This document shows positions 8,740 through 17,389 of a stretch of DNA of 64,000 bases, piece after piece. The notes below the pieces were generated by a model. It was given only the letters and a program-made list of their open reading frames with translations. It had not been told where the DNA came from and did not search any database. Position numbers and translations under genes: made by a program. Position 1 is the stretch's first letter, and each line of letters opens with the position of its first letter. The stretch lies in contig NZ_CP084874.1 of the NCBI RefSeq assembly GCF_020526085.1, positions 3,348,001-3,412,000 of the forward strand, in the 5' to 3' direction. The DNA comes from Klebsiella africana. Lineage in GTDB: Bacteria > Pseudomonadota > Gammaproteobacteria > Enterobacterales > Enterobacteriaceae.

Positions 8740-9336
8740 CTAGCGATTCTCCGCCCATTCCATCAGCTCCTGACGCCGCGGCGTCGGGAGCGCGGCGACA
8801 TGGATCCCGACAATCGCGGCTTCCAACCCCAGCAGTACGCTGGGTGACAAAGAAGCATTGTTTTCGCGTAGCTTCAGCCAGGCTTGCTGGGCGCCAATCT
8901 CCCGAAGCGTCCTGACATCCGGTATGCCCGCATGAATCAGCTGCAATTCCATATGAAAGCTGATGTTGGGTAAATCCTTCAAACGGCCAGAATCCCGGCG
9001 GTGATACTTTTCGCGCTGGGCACTCTGCCACGACAACAGCGACAGGCGAAAGAGCTGTTTCTCATCTCGCCATAAGGCGTCGTCAATCTGATAATATTTC
9101 AGCGGCACAATGCGCCCATGCCGACGCAACATCAATAAAGGATTATGGTGTTCAACCCGGTAGGCGGCGCTCTGCTCGCAGGCCTTCAGATAGATATTTC
9201 CCTCTGCCACCATCGCAAACACCGTATCATCAATGGCCAGACTGTATCCGCCAAAGAGCGGGCGGGTATGTAATTGACCCAGCGCTGAGACGCAGGCCTG
9301 AAATTGCGGAAGCCGCGGACATACGAGTTTTCTCAT
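8740..9336 (-). CDS. sxy: Competence regulator Sxy/TfoX
   Basis: 198-residue TfoX/Sxy protein with an N-terminal TfoX_N domain (LHTRPLFGGYSLAIDDTVF) and a C-terminal helical domain (LKDLPNISFH, then DVRTLREIGAQQAWLKLR). Sxy works with CRP at CRP-S promoters to turn on competence-type DNA uptake genes. The frame has ATGs at 9357, 9342 and 9336. Only the last has a well-placed ribosome site (AAAGGA, 6-nt spacing), so it is proposed here; the longest form would be 205 residues. It is divergent from sulA, as in E. coli. Confidence 0.9.
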   Translation of the reverse strand: MRKLVCPRLPQFQACVSALGQLHTRPLFGGYSLAIDDTVFAMVAEGNIYLKACEQSAAYRVEHHNPLLMLRRHGRIVPLKYYQIDDALWRDEKQLFRLSLLSWQSAQREKYHRRDSGRLKDLPNISFHMELQLIHAGIPDVRTLREIGAQQAWLKLRENNASLSPSVLLGLEAAIVGIHVAALPTPRRQELMEWAENR

Positions 9337-9655
9337 GATCATTCCTTTGTTAATCATGTAATTAAACTTAAGTTGTTAGCGGATCCACTATGGAAAACAT
9401 AAGGGACTTCCCCGACAGCAGCAAGGTGATTCGTGTCGACTTTCCCACCAGAATGCGGTTTTGCGAGAAGCTTTCAGAAATTTTCTCGCGTTGCTGCAAG
9501 CGACACGGAGAAGAGAAACGATTAGCCCGCATTAAGGATACTTCGGGAAAGGGTGGCGCACGCAGTGGCAGAGTGAAGCGCTGGCGACAGGAAATGATTA
9601 AATTTCAGGCAGCAAAATGGCAAATTGCGGTTGATCTTTTCCCCTGGTGGATATA
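9337..9655. other. sxy/sulA divergent intergenic region
   Basis: About 320 bp holding the sxy promoter side and the sulA -35 (TTGATC, 9631-9636). A 94-codon plus-strand frame (9390-9674) crosses it but runs through the sulA -10 and LexA box, so it is not called as a gene. The longer-than-E. coli spacing is the only oddity. Confidence 0.5.
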
Positions 9656-9671
9656 CTGTATATGCATACAG
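9656..9671 (+). promoter_or_regulatory. LexA box over the sulA promoter
   Basis: CTGTATATGCATACAG is a perfect-core SOS box (CTG-N10-CAG), a 16-bp dyad flanked by TA on both sides. It overlaps the -10 element (TACTGT, 9654-9659), which lies 17 bp from the -35 TTGATC. LexA binding here would block sulA until SOS induction. Confidence 0.93.
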
Positions 9672-9692
9672 TAACTACAGGCGGGATAGACT

Positions 9693-10202
9693 ATGTTTAC
9701 TTCAGCTCACGCAAATCGTTTAGCACAGGCTTCTGCCCCGGCAGGCCACTACGCTCATCGTTCCGGCGAACAGACCGCCAATGGGCTGATCAGTGAAATT
9801 GTCTATCGCGAAGATCAACCTATGATGACACAGTTATTACTGCTACCTTTATTACAGCAGCTGGGTCAACAGTCTCGCTGGCAGCTCTGGCTCACGCCAC
9901 AACAAAAGCTAAGCCGCGAGTGGGTTCAATCCGCCGGTTTACCGCTGTCTAAAGTCATGCAAATTAGCCAGCTGTCTCCTTGCCATACCGTAGATTCAAT
10001 GATCCGCGCCCTGCGTACAGGGAACTATAGTGTGGTTATCTGCTGGCTGGCGGAGGAGTTAACCGCTGAAGAACATGAACGTCTCGTTAACGCTGCCCAG
10101 GAAGGGTCCGCGATGGGATTCATCATGCGCCCGGTCAGACATCAGGGCACGCTCGGCAGACAACTCAGCGGGCTAAAAATTCACTCAAATTTGTATCATT
10201 GA
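9693..10202 (+). CDS. sulA: SOS cell-division inhibitor SulA
   Basis: 169 residues, the E. coli length. SulA binds FtsZ and blocks ring assembly after DNA damage; Lon removes it afterwards. From about residue 40 ([20 protein letters not shown]) to the C-terminus the sequence is very close to E. coli SulA, including the last residues KIHSNLYH that Lon recognises. The first 35 residues are diverged, as usual. It is controlled by the LexA box 22 bp upstream of the start. Confidence 0.96.
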   Translation: MFTSAHANRLAQASAPAGHYAHRSGEQTANGLISEIVYREDQPMMTQLLLLPLLQQLGQQSRWQLWLTPQQKLSREWVQSAGLPLSKVMQISQLSPCHTVDSMIRALRTGNYSVVICWLAEELTAEEHERLVNAAQEGSAMGFIMRPVRHQGTLGRQLSGLKIHSNLYH

Positions 10203-10370
10203 GTGAAATTAGGATTATTCCTGGAATTTTTTTTACCGTTGGCTAAGGCGCGGCGATTTTGAGGGTCTTTTTCGCTGAATGCCTGCCACACGGGGATTTC
10301 TGCCTTTTTCCTGCGTACGAAAATCAACCATATTTGTTAAATATTGTGTATACAACCCTTTTTTTTCATA

Positions 10371-10554
10371 TGCCTGACAGAGTTCACACTTGTAAGTTTC
10401 GAACTAAGTTGTAGACTTTACATCGCCAGGGGTGATCGGCTTACGCTGCATGTATCAGCATAGTTAACAACAAGTCACGCCCCCGGTGAAGGATTTAACC
10501 GTGAGGTCTTTTGTAACTTCATGGCGAATTTTGGATGATAATGAGGCGCAAAAA
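10371..10554 (+). promoter_or_regulatory. ompA promoter, CRP-like site and long 5' leader
   Basis: A CRP-type site TGCCTGACAGAGTTCACA (10371-10388) is followed by -35 TTGTAA (10390-10395) and -10 TAGACT (10412-10417, 16-bp spacer). Transcription should begin near GCCAGGGG at about 10425, giving a leader of about 130 nt. The end of the leader (CCCCGGTGAAGGATTTAACC, then TTTTGGATGATAA, then GAGGCGCAAAAA before ATG) is recalled as nearly the E. coli sequence. That leader stabilises ompA mRNA, and its ribosome site is the MicA small-RNA target. The middle (10440-10480) is diverged. Confidence 0.75.
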
Positions 10555-11607
10555 ATGAAAAAGACAGCTATCGCGATTGCAGTGGCACTGGCTGGCTTCG
10601 CTACCGTAGCGCAGGCCGCTCCGAAAGATAACACCTGGTATGCAGGTGGTAAACTGGGTTGGTCCCAGTTCCATGACACCGGCTGGTACAACAGCAACCT
10701 GAACAACAACGGCCCGACCCACGAAAGCCAGCTGGGCGCTGGTGCGTTCGGTGGTTATCAGGTTAACCCGTACCTCGGTTTCGAAATGGGTTACGACTGG
10801 CTGGGCCGTATGCCTTACAAAGGCGACAAAGTTAACGGCGCATTCAAAGCTCAGGGCGTTCAGCTGACCGCTAAACTGGGTTACCCGATCACTGACGATC
10901 TGGACATCTACACCCGTCTGGGCGGCATGGTATGGCGCGCTGACTCCAGCAACAGCATCGCTGGCGACAACCACGACACCGGCGTTTCCCCAGTATTCGC
11001 TGGCGGCGTTGAGTGGGCTGTGACCCGTGACATCGCTACCCGTCTGGAATACCAGTGGGTTAACAACATCGGCGACGCAGGCACTGTAGGCGTTCGTCCT
11101 GACAACGGCATGCTGAGCGTGGGTGTTTCCTACCGTTTCGGTCAGGAAGATGCTGCACCGGTTGTAGCTCCGGCTCCGGCTCCGGCTCCGGAAGTGGCTA
11201 CCAAGCACTTCACCCTGAAGTCTGACGTTCTGTTCAACTTCAACAAAGCTACCCTGAAACCGGAAGGTCAGCAGGCTCTGGATCAGCTGTACACCCAGCT
11301 GAGCAACATGGATCCGAAAGACGGTTCCGCTGTTGTTCTGGGCTACACCGACCGCATCGGTTCCGAAGCTTACAACCAGCAGCTGTCTGAGAAACGTGCT
11401 CAGTCCGTTGTTGACTACCTGGTTGCTAAAGGCATCCCTGCTGGCAAAATCTCCGCTCGCGGCATGGGTGAATCCAACCCGGTTACTGGCAACACCTGTG
11501 ACAACGTGAAAGCTCGCGCTGCCCTGATCGATTGCCTGGCTCCGGATCGTCGTGTAGAGATCGAAGTTAAAGGCTACAAAGAAGTTGTAACTCAGCCAGC
11601 GGCTTAA
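10555..11607 (+). CDS. ompA: Outer membrane protein A
   Basis: 350 residues: a 21-residue Sec signal ([21 protein letters not shown]), an 8-stranded barrel to about residue 192, an Ala-Pro linker (APAPAPAPE), and a periplasmic OmpA_C domain that binds peptidoglycan, with the Asp/Arg ligand region ([13 protein letters not shown]). A frame runs back to 10486, but the start at 10555 sits behind GAGGCG and begins the signal peptide. The linker and C-terminal domain look Klebsiella-like. Barrel loops 1 ([19 protein letters not shown]) and 3 ([13 protein letters not shown]) differ from the K. pneumoniae OmpA I recall. Confidence 0.97.
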   Translation: MKKTAIAIAVALAGFATVAQAAPKDNTWYAGGKLGWSQFHDTGWYNSNLNNNGPTHESQLGAGAFGGYQVNPYLGFEMGYDWLGRMPYKGDKVNGAFKAQGVQLTAKLGYPITDDLDIYTRLGGMVWRADSSNSIAGDNHDTGVSPVFAGGVEWAVTRDIATRLEYQWVNNIGDAGTVGVRPDNGMLSVGVSYRFGQEDAAPVVAPAPAPAPEVATKHFTLKSDVLFNFNKATLKPEGQQALDQLYTQLSNMDPKDGSAVVLGYTDRIGSEAYNQQLSEKRAQSVVDYLVAKGIPAGKISARGMGESNPVTGNTCDNVKARAALIDCLAPDRRVEIEVKGYKEVVTQPAA

Positions 11608-11620
11608 GTTATAACTGATA

Positions 11621-11647
11621 AAAAAACCCGCTTCGGCGGGTTTTTTT
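11621..11647 (+). terminator. ompA terminator
   Basis: AAAAAACCCGC-TTCG-GCGGGTTTTTTT, 13 bp after the ompA stop: a stable tetraloop hairpin with a T7 run. Confidence 0.95.
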
Positions 11648-11715
11648 GTGGCGTTAATTCGCCTTCGCGACTGGCGGAGAGTTACGCCTGGATGGCAACA
11701 GTCAGGTCGTAATGA

Positions 11716-12168
11716 TTACTCTTTGCCTAACAGCACCTGCAGATCGTGCTTCAGACTCGACATTTTGCTGGCATACTTCTCTTTGTGCTCAGCATCCTCA
11801 ATCAGCTGGACGATGGTTTCAGACAAGGTTTTACCCCGCCGCTGCGCCAGACCGGCAAGACGCTGCCAGACGACAAACTCAAGGTCGATAGACTTCTTAC
11901 GCGTATGCTGATGCTCGGCGTTAAAATGGCGTTTTCGCCGCGCACGGATAGTCTGCTTCATGCGGTTCATTAACGCCGGATTCATATGCTGCTCAATCCA
12001 GGCATGCACCAGCACAGGTTCATTTTCGAGCGTCAGCAAGTCATCTACCGCAGCTTGCGCAGCGCTGGCCTCAATGTAGCGGGTAATCAGCTCACCTTCC
12101 CGGTGCTTCTTTACCAGATATTTCCATTTCCAGCCGCTTTCAAGATTTTCCAGTTGTTGATATTTCAT
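11716..12168 (-). CDS. matP: Ter macrodomain organiser MatP
   Basis: 150 residues, the E. coli length. MatP binds matS sites in the terminus region, tethers sister Ter regions to the divisome through ZapB, and keeps MukBEF off Ter. The N-terminal helical bundle starts [20 protein letters not shown]; the DNA-binding ribbon-helix-helix is in the C-terminal third ([20 protein letters not shown]). It is convergent with ompA and divergent from lonH. MukBEF, which it antagonises, is encoded about 36 kb to the right. Confidence 0.95.
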
Positions 12169-12353
12169 TGCGATCTCAATGTGACCGTGTAACTCATTTC
12201 AGGATATCAGTTTTTTCCTGATGTGCTGAACATAAATCATTATTCGTGATGTATATGGCCGGGTAATCACCGGGGTAACCATAATCCTCCGTGTGCTCGG
12301 TCGCGGCATCAGGTATAATTGCGCGCTTTACATCTAACTAAAAAACAGCGACT

Positions 12354-14111
12354 TTGACCATTACGAAACTGACCCGAACTGACCTCGCGCCTGATACGGA
12401 ACCTTATCAGACGCTGTTTGCACAAGCTGATCTTTCCCATCCGGCCCCTTCTCTTTCGGGCGATCTGCAGCCGCGTTTATTCTACGCGCTTGAGCAGCTG
12501 CTGTTCACGCCGGCGGTCTCCTCCTTCATGCTGGTGAAAGCCCCTGAAGAGCCGGAGTATCTGCAATGGCTGGCAACCGAAACCCGGACGCTGCATGAAC
12601 CTGCCGCACCGCTCTACGGTGTTCGCTATGAGGTTGATGGCGCTCGCGTCACGCTTTCTCCTGCGCAACGTGCTGAGGATAATTTTGCCAGCATTGCGCC
12701 AGTCGTGGCAGCCGATTGGGTAGAGGCGGAACAGCTGTTTGGCTGTGTACGCCAGTTTAATGGCGAAATTAGCCTCCAGCCGGGCCTTGTCCACCAGGCC
12801 AACGGCGGTGTGCTGGTACTCTCGCTACGCGCACTACTGGCACAACCTCTGCTGTGGGTACGCCTGAAAAATATGGTGACTCGTCAGCGCTTTGACTGGC
12901 TTTCCGTCGATGAATCCCGCCCCTTGCCGGTCAGTATCCCCTCCATGCCGCTGAGCCTGAAAGTCATGCTGGTCGGCGAACGCGAATCGCTGGCTGATTT
13001 TCAGGAAATGGAGCCGGAGCTGGCGGCGCAGGCCATCTATAGCGAGTATGAAGATACTCTGCAGTTTGCTGACGCCGACACGCTAAAGGCCTGGTGCCAG
13101 TGGGTTTGGCAGAATGCGCAGCAGCTGGAACTGCCAGGCCCGGCGGCCGATGCCTGGCCTCTGCTGATCGATGAGGGGACACGCTACACCGGCGATCAGG
13201 AGACCCTGCCGCTCAGTCCGCTATGGATAACCCGCCAGCTGCGGGAGGCCGCCGCCTTCTGTGAGGGCGAGGAGATAACAGGTGAAGCGATGCAAACCAT
13301 GCTGGCTCGCCGGGAGTGGCGTGAAGGCTATCTGGCCGAACGTATGCAAGATGAAATCCTGCAGGAACAGATCCTGATTGAGACTGAAGGTGAATGCATT
13401 GGGCAGATCAACGCTCTGTCGGTGATTGAATTCCCTGGTCATCCGCGCGCGTTCGGTGAGCCATCACGCATCAGTTGCGTCGTGCATATTGGTGATGGCG
13501 AATTTATCGACGTCGAACGCAAAGCCGAGCTGGGCGGTAACATTCATGCAAAAGGCATGATGATCATGCAGGCTTTTCTTATGTCCGAGCTGGAGCTGGA
13601 GCAGCAGCTCCCCTTCACGGCTTCGCTGACGTTCGAACAGTCCTACAGCGAAGTAGACGGTGACAGCGCCTCCATGGCCGAACTCTGCGCCTTAATCAGC
13701 GCCCTGGCCAATGTGCCAATTAATCAGAGCATTGCAATTACCGGCTCCGTCGACCAGTTTGGTCGCGTGCAACCGGTCGGCGGGCTGAACGAAAAAATTG
13801 AAGGCTTCTTCACAATTTGTCAGCAGCGCGGCTTAACCGGCAAACAAGGGGTCATCATCCCTTCCGCCAACGTTCGCCACCTCAGCCTGAGCCATGAGTT
13901 ACGTCAAGCTGTTGCCGAGAATCAGTTTGCTATCTGGGCAATTGACGATATTACCGAAGCGCTGCCGATGTTGACCCAGCTAATGTGGGACGGAGAAGGA
14001 CAGACGCTGCGACAAACCATTCAGGAGCGGATAGCGCAGGCGACCCAGCAAGAGACTCGCCATCGCTTTCCGTGGCCGCTACGCTGGTTAGGTGGGACAA
14101 GTTCTAACTGA
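12354..14111 (+). CDS. lonH: Lon-like peptidase-domain protein LonH (YcbZ)
   Basis: 585 residues. The C-terminal half is a Lon peptidase S16 domain with the serine in DGDSASMAELCALISAL and the lysine in PVGGLNEKIEGFF, the Ser-Lys dyad. The N-terminal half lacks a clear Walker A, unlike true Lon, so any proteolysis may not be ATP-driven in the same way. E. coli YcbZ has the same layout. The start is TTG at 12354, giving (M)TITKLTRTDLAPDTEPYQT; there is no in-frame ATG near it. A TATAAT box lies at 12314-12319. It ends about 70 bp before the fabA start and overlaps the fabA control region. Confidence 0.9.
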   Translation: MTITKLTRTDLAPDTEPYQTLFAQADLSHPAPSLSGDLQPRLFYALEQLLFTPAVSSFMLVKAPEEPEYLQWLATETRTLHEPAAPLYGVRYEVDGARVTLSPAQRAEDNFASIAPVVAADWVEAEQLFGCVRQFNGEISLQPGLVHQANGGVLVLSLRALLAQPLLWVRLKNMVTRQRFDWLSVDESRPLPVSIPSMPLSLKVMLVGERESLADFQEMEPELAAQAIYSEYEDTLQFADADTLKAWCQWVWQNAQQLELPGPAADAWPLLIDEGTRYTGDQETLPLSPLWITRQLREAAAFCEGEEITGEAMQTMLARREWREGYLAERMQDEILQEQILIETEGECIGQINALSVIEFPGHPRAFGEPSRISCVVHIGDGEFIDVERKAELGGNIHAKGMMIMQAFLMSELELEQQLPFTASLTFEQSYSEVDGDSASMAELCALISALANVPINQSIAITGSVDQFGRVQPVGGLNEKIEGFFTICQQRGLTGKQGVIIPSANVRHLSLSHELRQAVAENQFAIWAIDDITEALPMLTQLMWDGEGQTLRQTIQERIAQATQQETRHRFPWPLRWLGGTSSN

Positions 14112-14141
14112 TCGGACTTGTTCAGCTTACACGTGTTAGCT
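14108..14141 (+). promoter_or_regulatory. FadR and FabR sites of the fabA promoter
   Basis: CTGATCGGACTTGTTCAG (14108-14125) matches the known FadR activator site of fabA. AGCTTACACGTGTTAGCT (14124-14141) matches the FabR palindrome (AGCGTACACGTGTTCGCT type). The arrangement is the E. coli one: FadR activates and FabR represses according to unsaturated acyl-thioester levels. The FadR site begins inside the lonH stop region. Confidence 0.8.
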
Positions 14142-14180
14142 ATCCTGCGTCCCGAACTTAAAATAAGGCTTACTGAAAAC

Positions 14181-14699
14181 ATGGTAGATAAACGCGAATC
14201 CTATACAAAAGAAGATCTTCTTGCCTCTGGTCGTGGCGAACTGTTCGGCGCGAAAGGCCCGCAGTTGCCGGCACCAAACATGCTGATGATGGACCGCGTC
14301 ATCAAAATGACCGAAGCCGGTGGTAACTATGACAAAGGTTATGTTGAGGCTGAACTCGACATCAACCCGGACCTGTGGTTCTTCGGTTGCCACTTCATTG
14401 GCGATCCGGTGATGCCGGGCTGCCTGGGCCTGGATGCGATGTGGCAGCTGGTCGGTTTTTACCTCGGCTGGCTCGGCGGCGAAGGCAAAGGCCGCGCCCT
14501 GGGCGTGGGCGAAGTGAAATTCACCGGTCAGGTTCGGCCAACCGCGAAAAAAGTCACCTACCGCATCCACTTCAAGCGCATCGTTAACCGTCGTCTGATT
14601 ATGGGCCTGGCGGATGGTGAAGTGCTGGTTGACGATCGTCTGATCTATACCGCAAACGATCTGAAAGTGGGCCTGTTCCAGGATACTTCCGCTTTCTGA
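14181..14699 (+). CDS. fabA: 3-hydroxydecanoyl-ACP dehydratase/isomerase
   Basis: 172 residues, the E. coli length. FabA dehydrates 3-hydroxydecanoyl-ACP and isomerises trans-2- to cis-3-decenoyl-ACP, which starts unsaturated fatty acid synthesis. The active-site His ([14 protein letters not shown], His71 counting Met1) and Asp ([10 protein letters not shown], Asp85) are present. The frame is open back to 14118, but that part covers the promoter; the ATG at 14181 gives the family start [20 protein letters not shown]. Confidence 0.98.
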   Translation: MVDKRESYTKEDLLASGRGELFGAKGPQLPAPNMLMMDRVIKMTEAGGNYDKGYVEAELDINPDLWFFGCHFIGDPVMPGCLGLDAMWQLVGFYLGWLGGEGKGRALGVGEVKFTGQVRPTAKKVTYRIHFKRIVNRRLIMGLADGEVLVDDRLIYTANDLKVGLFQDTSAF

Positions 14700-14723
14700 T
14701 AAATATCAGTAGCGATTAAAAGG

Positions 14724-14756
14724 CGAAGCCCCCGCTATGCGGAGGCTTCTTTTTTA
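14724..14756. terminator. Terminator between convergent fabA and rmf
   Basis: Hairpin GAAGCC-CCCGC-TAT-GCGGA-GGCTTC followed by T7 on the plus strand. On the minus strand it ends with a short T stretch, so it may also serve rmf. Confidence 0.85.
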
Positions 14757-14767
14757 AAGAGACAGTG

Positions 14768-14935
14768 TCAGGCCGTTAGTACCCTGTCTTCCATGGCTTC
14801 TCGCCAGCCTCCCAGCCACCAAGAGCGTTGATTCAGGCTCTGGTATGGACACATTTCTTTCGATCTCCCCGCGATACCCGCTTGATATCCACGTTGATGT
14901 GCCCGTTCCAGGCGATCTCGTTTTTGTCTCTTCAT
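14768..14935 (-). CDS. rmf: Ribosome modulation factor
   Basis: A 55-codon gene. The translation starts MKRQKRDRLERAHQRGYQAG and contains GRSKEMCPYQ and RSWWLGGWREAMEDRV, nearly identical to E. coli RMF as recalled. RMF dimerises 70S ribosomes into inactive 100S particles in stationary phase or slow growth. The ribosome site is ACGAGGC just before ATG. It sits between pqiC and fabA, as in E. coli, and has its own upstream region (14936-15128); ppGpp control is known for the family but not visible in the sequence. Confidence 0.96.
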   Translation of the reverse strand: MKRQKRDRLERAHQRGYQAGIAGRSKEMCPYQSLNQRSWWLGGWREAMEDRVLTA

Positions 14936-15128
14936 GCCTCGTTTCCCTCATTCTTTGATCTGGTGGAAAAGAAAACAGTGGTCGCAAATTGTGCGGCCAC
15001 GGGTTACGAATACCGCGAAATGAAGGCAACGTCAATGCGCAAAATTCACGCCAGTGTCATATTTGTGACCTATATAAGAGTTCATTTTTTGTTCATTCAG
15101 CGCCGCGATTGCTAACAAACTGACCTGG

Positions 15129-15170
15129 CAAAAAAAATGCCGCGCGGCTCAAATGAACCTCGCGGCATAT
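15129..15170 (-). terminator. Terminator of the pqiABC operon
   Basis: On the minus strand, ATGCCGCG ... CGCGGCAT form a long hairpin followed by T8. It lies 19 bp after the pqiC stop. Confidence 0.88.
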
Positions 15171-15188
15171 CACTATTATGAATTTTAC

Positions 15189-15752
15189 TTATGGCAGACG
15201 CTTAAGCTCGCCGGCAATGGCGACCGCCTCCTGGCTCCATGCCTGGGCCAGAGTCTTCACCATCGCGTCATAGCCATCCTCTTGCTGCTTGAGCACGATG
15301 TCGAAAGGACGCTTAATCAGCTGTCCCTGATGCTTAAGCAGCCACTCACCGCTGACGATAACCCGCCCGTCGTAGCGCCCGTGAAAGCCATTGACTGCCA
15401 CATTGAGCGTATCCTGCTCACTCCCCAGAGGCTGAGATGAGACGACCCAGCCCGGTAGTTGCTGGCTGAGGTTTGCCACCAGCGTTGCACGCAGCTGCTG
15501 GTCCAGCGGGCTGGCCCACAGATTATTATTGGCTATCACATACTGCACGTCGGTGGTCTGATAGACCACTCCGTTGCCCGCCAGATAATCCGGGATACTG
15601 ACCTGCTCAACCCACAGCAGACGCGCCCCCTGGCTGGCGGCGCTTTGCGCGCCGCCCTGCACCACCGGCAGCTGGTAATATGTTTTGCTCTCGCCGCCGC
15701 TACTGCACGCCGTCAGGGCGCATACGGCTGCCGCCAGTAACCATTTTTTCAT
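15189..15752 (-). CDS. pqiC: Outer-membrane lipoprotein PqiC
   Basis: 187 residues with a lipoprotein signal ending in the lipobox LTAC (MKKWLLAAAVCALTACSSGG), then an ABC-type transport auxiliary (DUF330) domain. PqiC is the outer-membrane partner of the PqiAB lipid-transport assembly, which links inner and outer membranes. Its start overlaps the pqiB stop by one base (TAATG), indicating translational coupling. Confidence 0.95.
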   Translation of the reverse strand: MKKWLLAAAVCALTACSSGGESKTYYQLPVVQGGAQSAASQGARLLWVEQVSIPDYLAGNGVVYQTTDVQYVIANNNLWASPLDQQLRATLVANLSQQLPGWVVSSQPLGSEQDTLNVAVNGFHGRYDGRVIVSGEWLLKHQGQLIKRPFDIVLKQQEDGYDAMVKTLAQAWSQEAVAIAGELKRLP

Positions 15753-17389
15753 TATTTCGCTCCCTTCGGCTGTGGGTCTTTTTTATCCTTGGCCTCAAAT
15801 ACCAGCGCATTGCTCTTATCATTGAGCGTTTTCAGAACCGGCTGCAGCTCGCGAAGCACCTGATCCAGACGCTGCATATCGGCCACCATCTTATTGTAAG
15901 CCGCGGAGCCTGGCTGGAAGCCCTGCATGCTGCGGTTCAGCTCGCGCAGCGTCGTCTGCATATCGGCAGGCAGCTGCTGCATCGACTGGCTGGAGGTAAT
16001 CTTATTCAGATTATCCAGCGTGGTCTGCACGTGCTGCATAGTCTTCTCGCTCTGCGCCAGGGTGCTGGTCGCCTGCTCCAGCAGCGGATTGATCGGCAGG
16101 TTATTAATCTTATCCAGCGCATCCATCAGACGTTGCTGGATCTGCGCCAGGCCACCGCTGATGGTCGGAATGATTGGATAGCCGTTAAACTCCTGGATTT
16201 TGCCGCGCGGGGGCGCCTTCGGATAGAAGTCGAGATCGATATACAACGCGCCGGTCACCAGGTTACCGGTTTTCAGCGAGCCACGCAGTCCGCGGTTGAT
16301 CAGATCGTCAATGTGGGCGCGAATATTCGGATCGCCGCCGAGCTGGTTAATCAGCCGTTGCGGTTCAACCCGCACTTCCACCGGAATGCGATAATCATCG
16401 TTCAAACGCTGCTTCAGCCCAGGAATAAAGAACGGCACTTTGCCGACGGTGCCCAGACGGATACCGCGGAACTCAACCGGCGCGCCAGGCTGCAGGCCGC
16501 GAACCGAGTCTTTGAAGAACATCACATAGTCAATATGCTCGGTAAAGACCGAATCCTGGATGCTCTTCTGATCGTCAAACAGGTGGTATTCCGTTTTGTT
16601 CGCCACTGGCTCACCGAGATCCAGTCCTTCCGGAATATCGAAGCTCACCCCACCACCAAAAAGTGTCGATAGCGAGCCCATCTCAACGCGCATCCCCGCC
16701 GCAGTCAAATCAACCGCGATACCGCTGTCTTTCCAGAAGCGAACGTTGGTGGTCACCAGGCGGTCGTTCGGCGCATTGATAAACAACTGATAAGAGATAC
16801 GACGTTTCTGCGCATCAAAGGTGCTGGTTTCCACCGACCCCACGCGGTAGCCGCGGAACAACACCGGGTCGCCTGGCGAAAGCTGTCCCGCCTTGCTGCT
16901 TTCCAGCAGAATACGGATCCCCTTAGCATCCGGTGAGGCCAGCGGCGGAGAATCCAGCAGCGGATACTGCGCCGGCACCGAACCTTTAGTTCCCGGCTGC
17001 AGTTCAATATAGGCTCCGGATAATAAAGTCCCAAGGCCACTGATCCCCTCGCGCCCTACCTGCGGTTTCACCACCCAGAACACGGAATCGTTGTGCAGTA
17101 ATTTCTGCATCCCGGAGTTGAGACGGGCTTTGATTTCGACATGGGTGAGATCGTCGGTCAACGTCGCGCTCTCCACCACCCCAACGTCCACACTGCGGCT
17201 CTTGATACGGGTTTTTCCCCCTTCAATCCCTTCCGCATTGGTGGTGATCAGCGTGACCTCAGGCCCCTGATGGCTGTAATGATAAAACAGGATCCACGCC
17301 CCGATCAGCGCAGTGACGATAGGGAAGATCCACACCGGTGACCAGTTCTTCACCTTCTGCACTTTCGCTTCTCCGCTCTTATTTTCCAT
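15752..17389 (-). CDS. pqiB: MCE-family lipid transport protein PqiB
   Basis: 545 residues: one N-terminal membrane anchor (about 16-36, VWIFPIVTALIGAWILFY), three MCE domains in series (about 40-390), and a C-terminal helical tail that in the E. coli structure forms a periplasm-spanning needle. The start at 17389 gives MENKSGEAKVQKVKNWSPVW, matching the family. The longer frame to 17449 is not used, because it reads back through the pqiA end and lacks conservation. It overlaps the pqiA stop by 11 bp. The AGGA ribosome site lies in the pqiA tail. Confidence 0.95.
   Translation of the reverse strand: MENKSGEAKVQKVKNWSPVWIFPIVTALIGAWILFYHYSHQGPEVTLITTNAEGIEGGKTRIKSRSVDVGVVESATLTDDLTHVEIKARLNSGMQKLLHNDSVFWVVKPQVGREGISGLGTLLSGAYIELQPGTKGSVPAQYPLLDSPPLASPDAKGIRILLESSKAGQLSPGDPVLFRGYRVGSVETSTFDAQKRRISYQLFINAPNDRLVTTNVRFWKDSGIAVDLTAAGMRVEMGSLSTLFGGGVSFDIPEGLDLGEPVANKTEYHLFDDQKSIQDSVFTEHIDYVMFFKDSVRGLQPGAPVEFRGIRLGTVGKVPFFIPGLKQRLNDDYRIPVEVRVEPQRLINQLGGDPNIRAHIDDLINRGLRGSLKTGNLVTGALYIDLDFYPKAPPRGKIQEFNGYPIIPTISGGLAQIQQRLMDALDKINNLPINPLLEQATSTLAQSEKTMQHVQTTLDNLNKITSSQSMQQLPADMQTTLRELNRSMQGFQPGSAAYNKMVADMQRLDQVLRELQPVLKTLNDKSNALVFEAKDKKDPQPKGAK

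Noticed and set aside
10519..11208. 229-codon minus-strand frame over ompA
   Set aside because: Antisense shadow of a highly expressed, codon-biased gene; no ribosome site or family resemblance.
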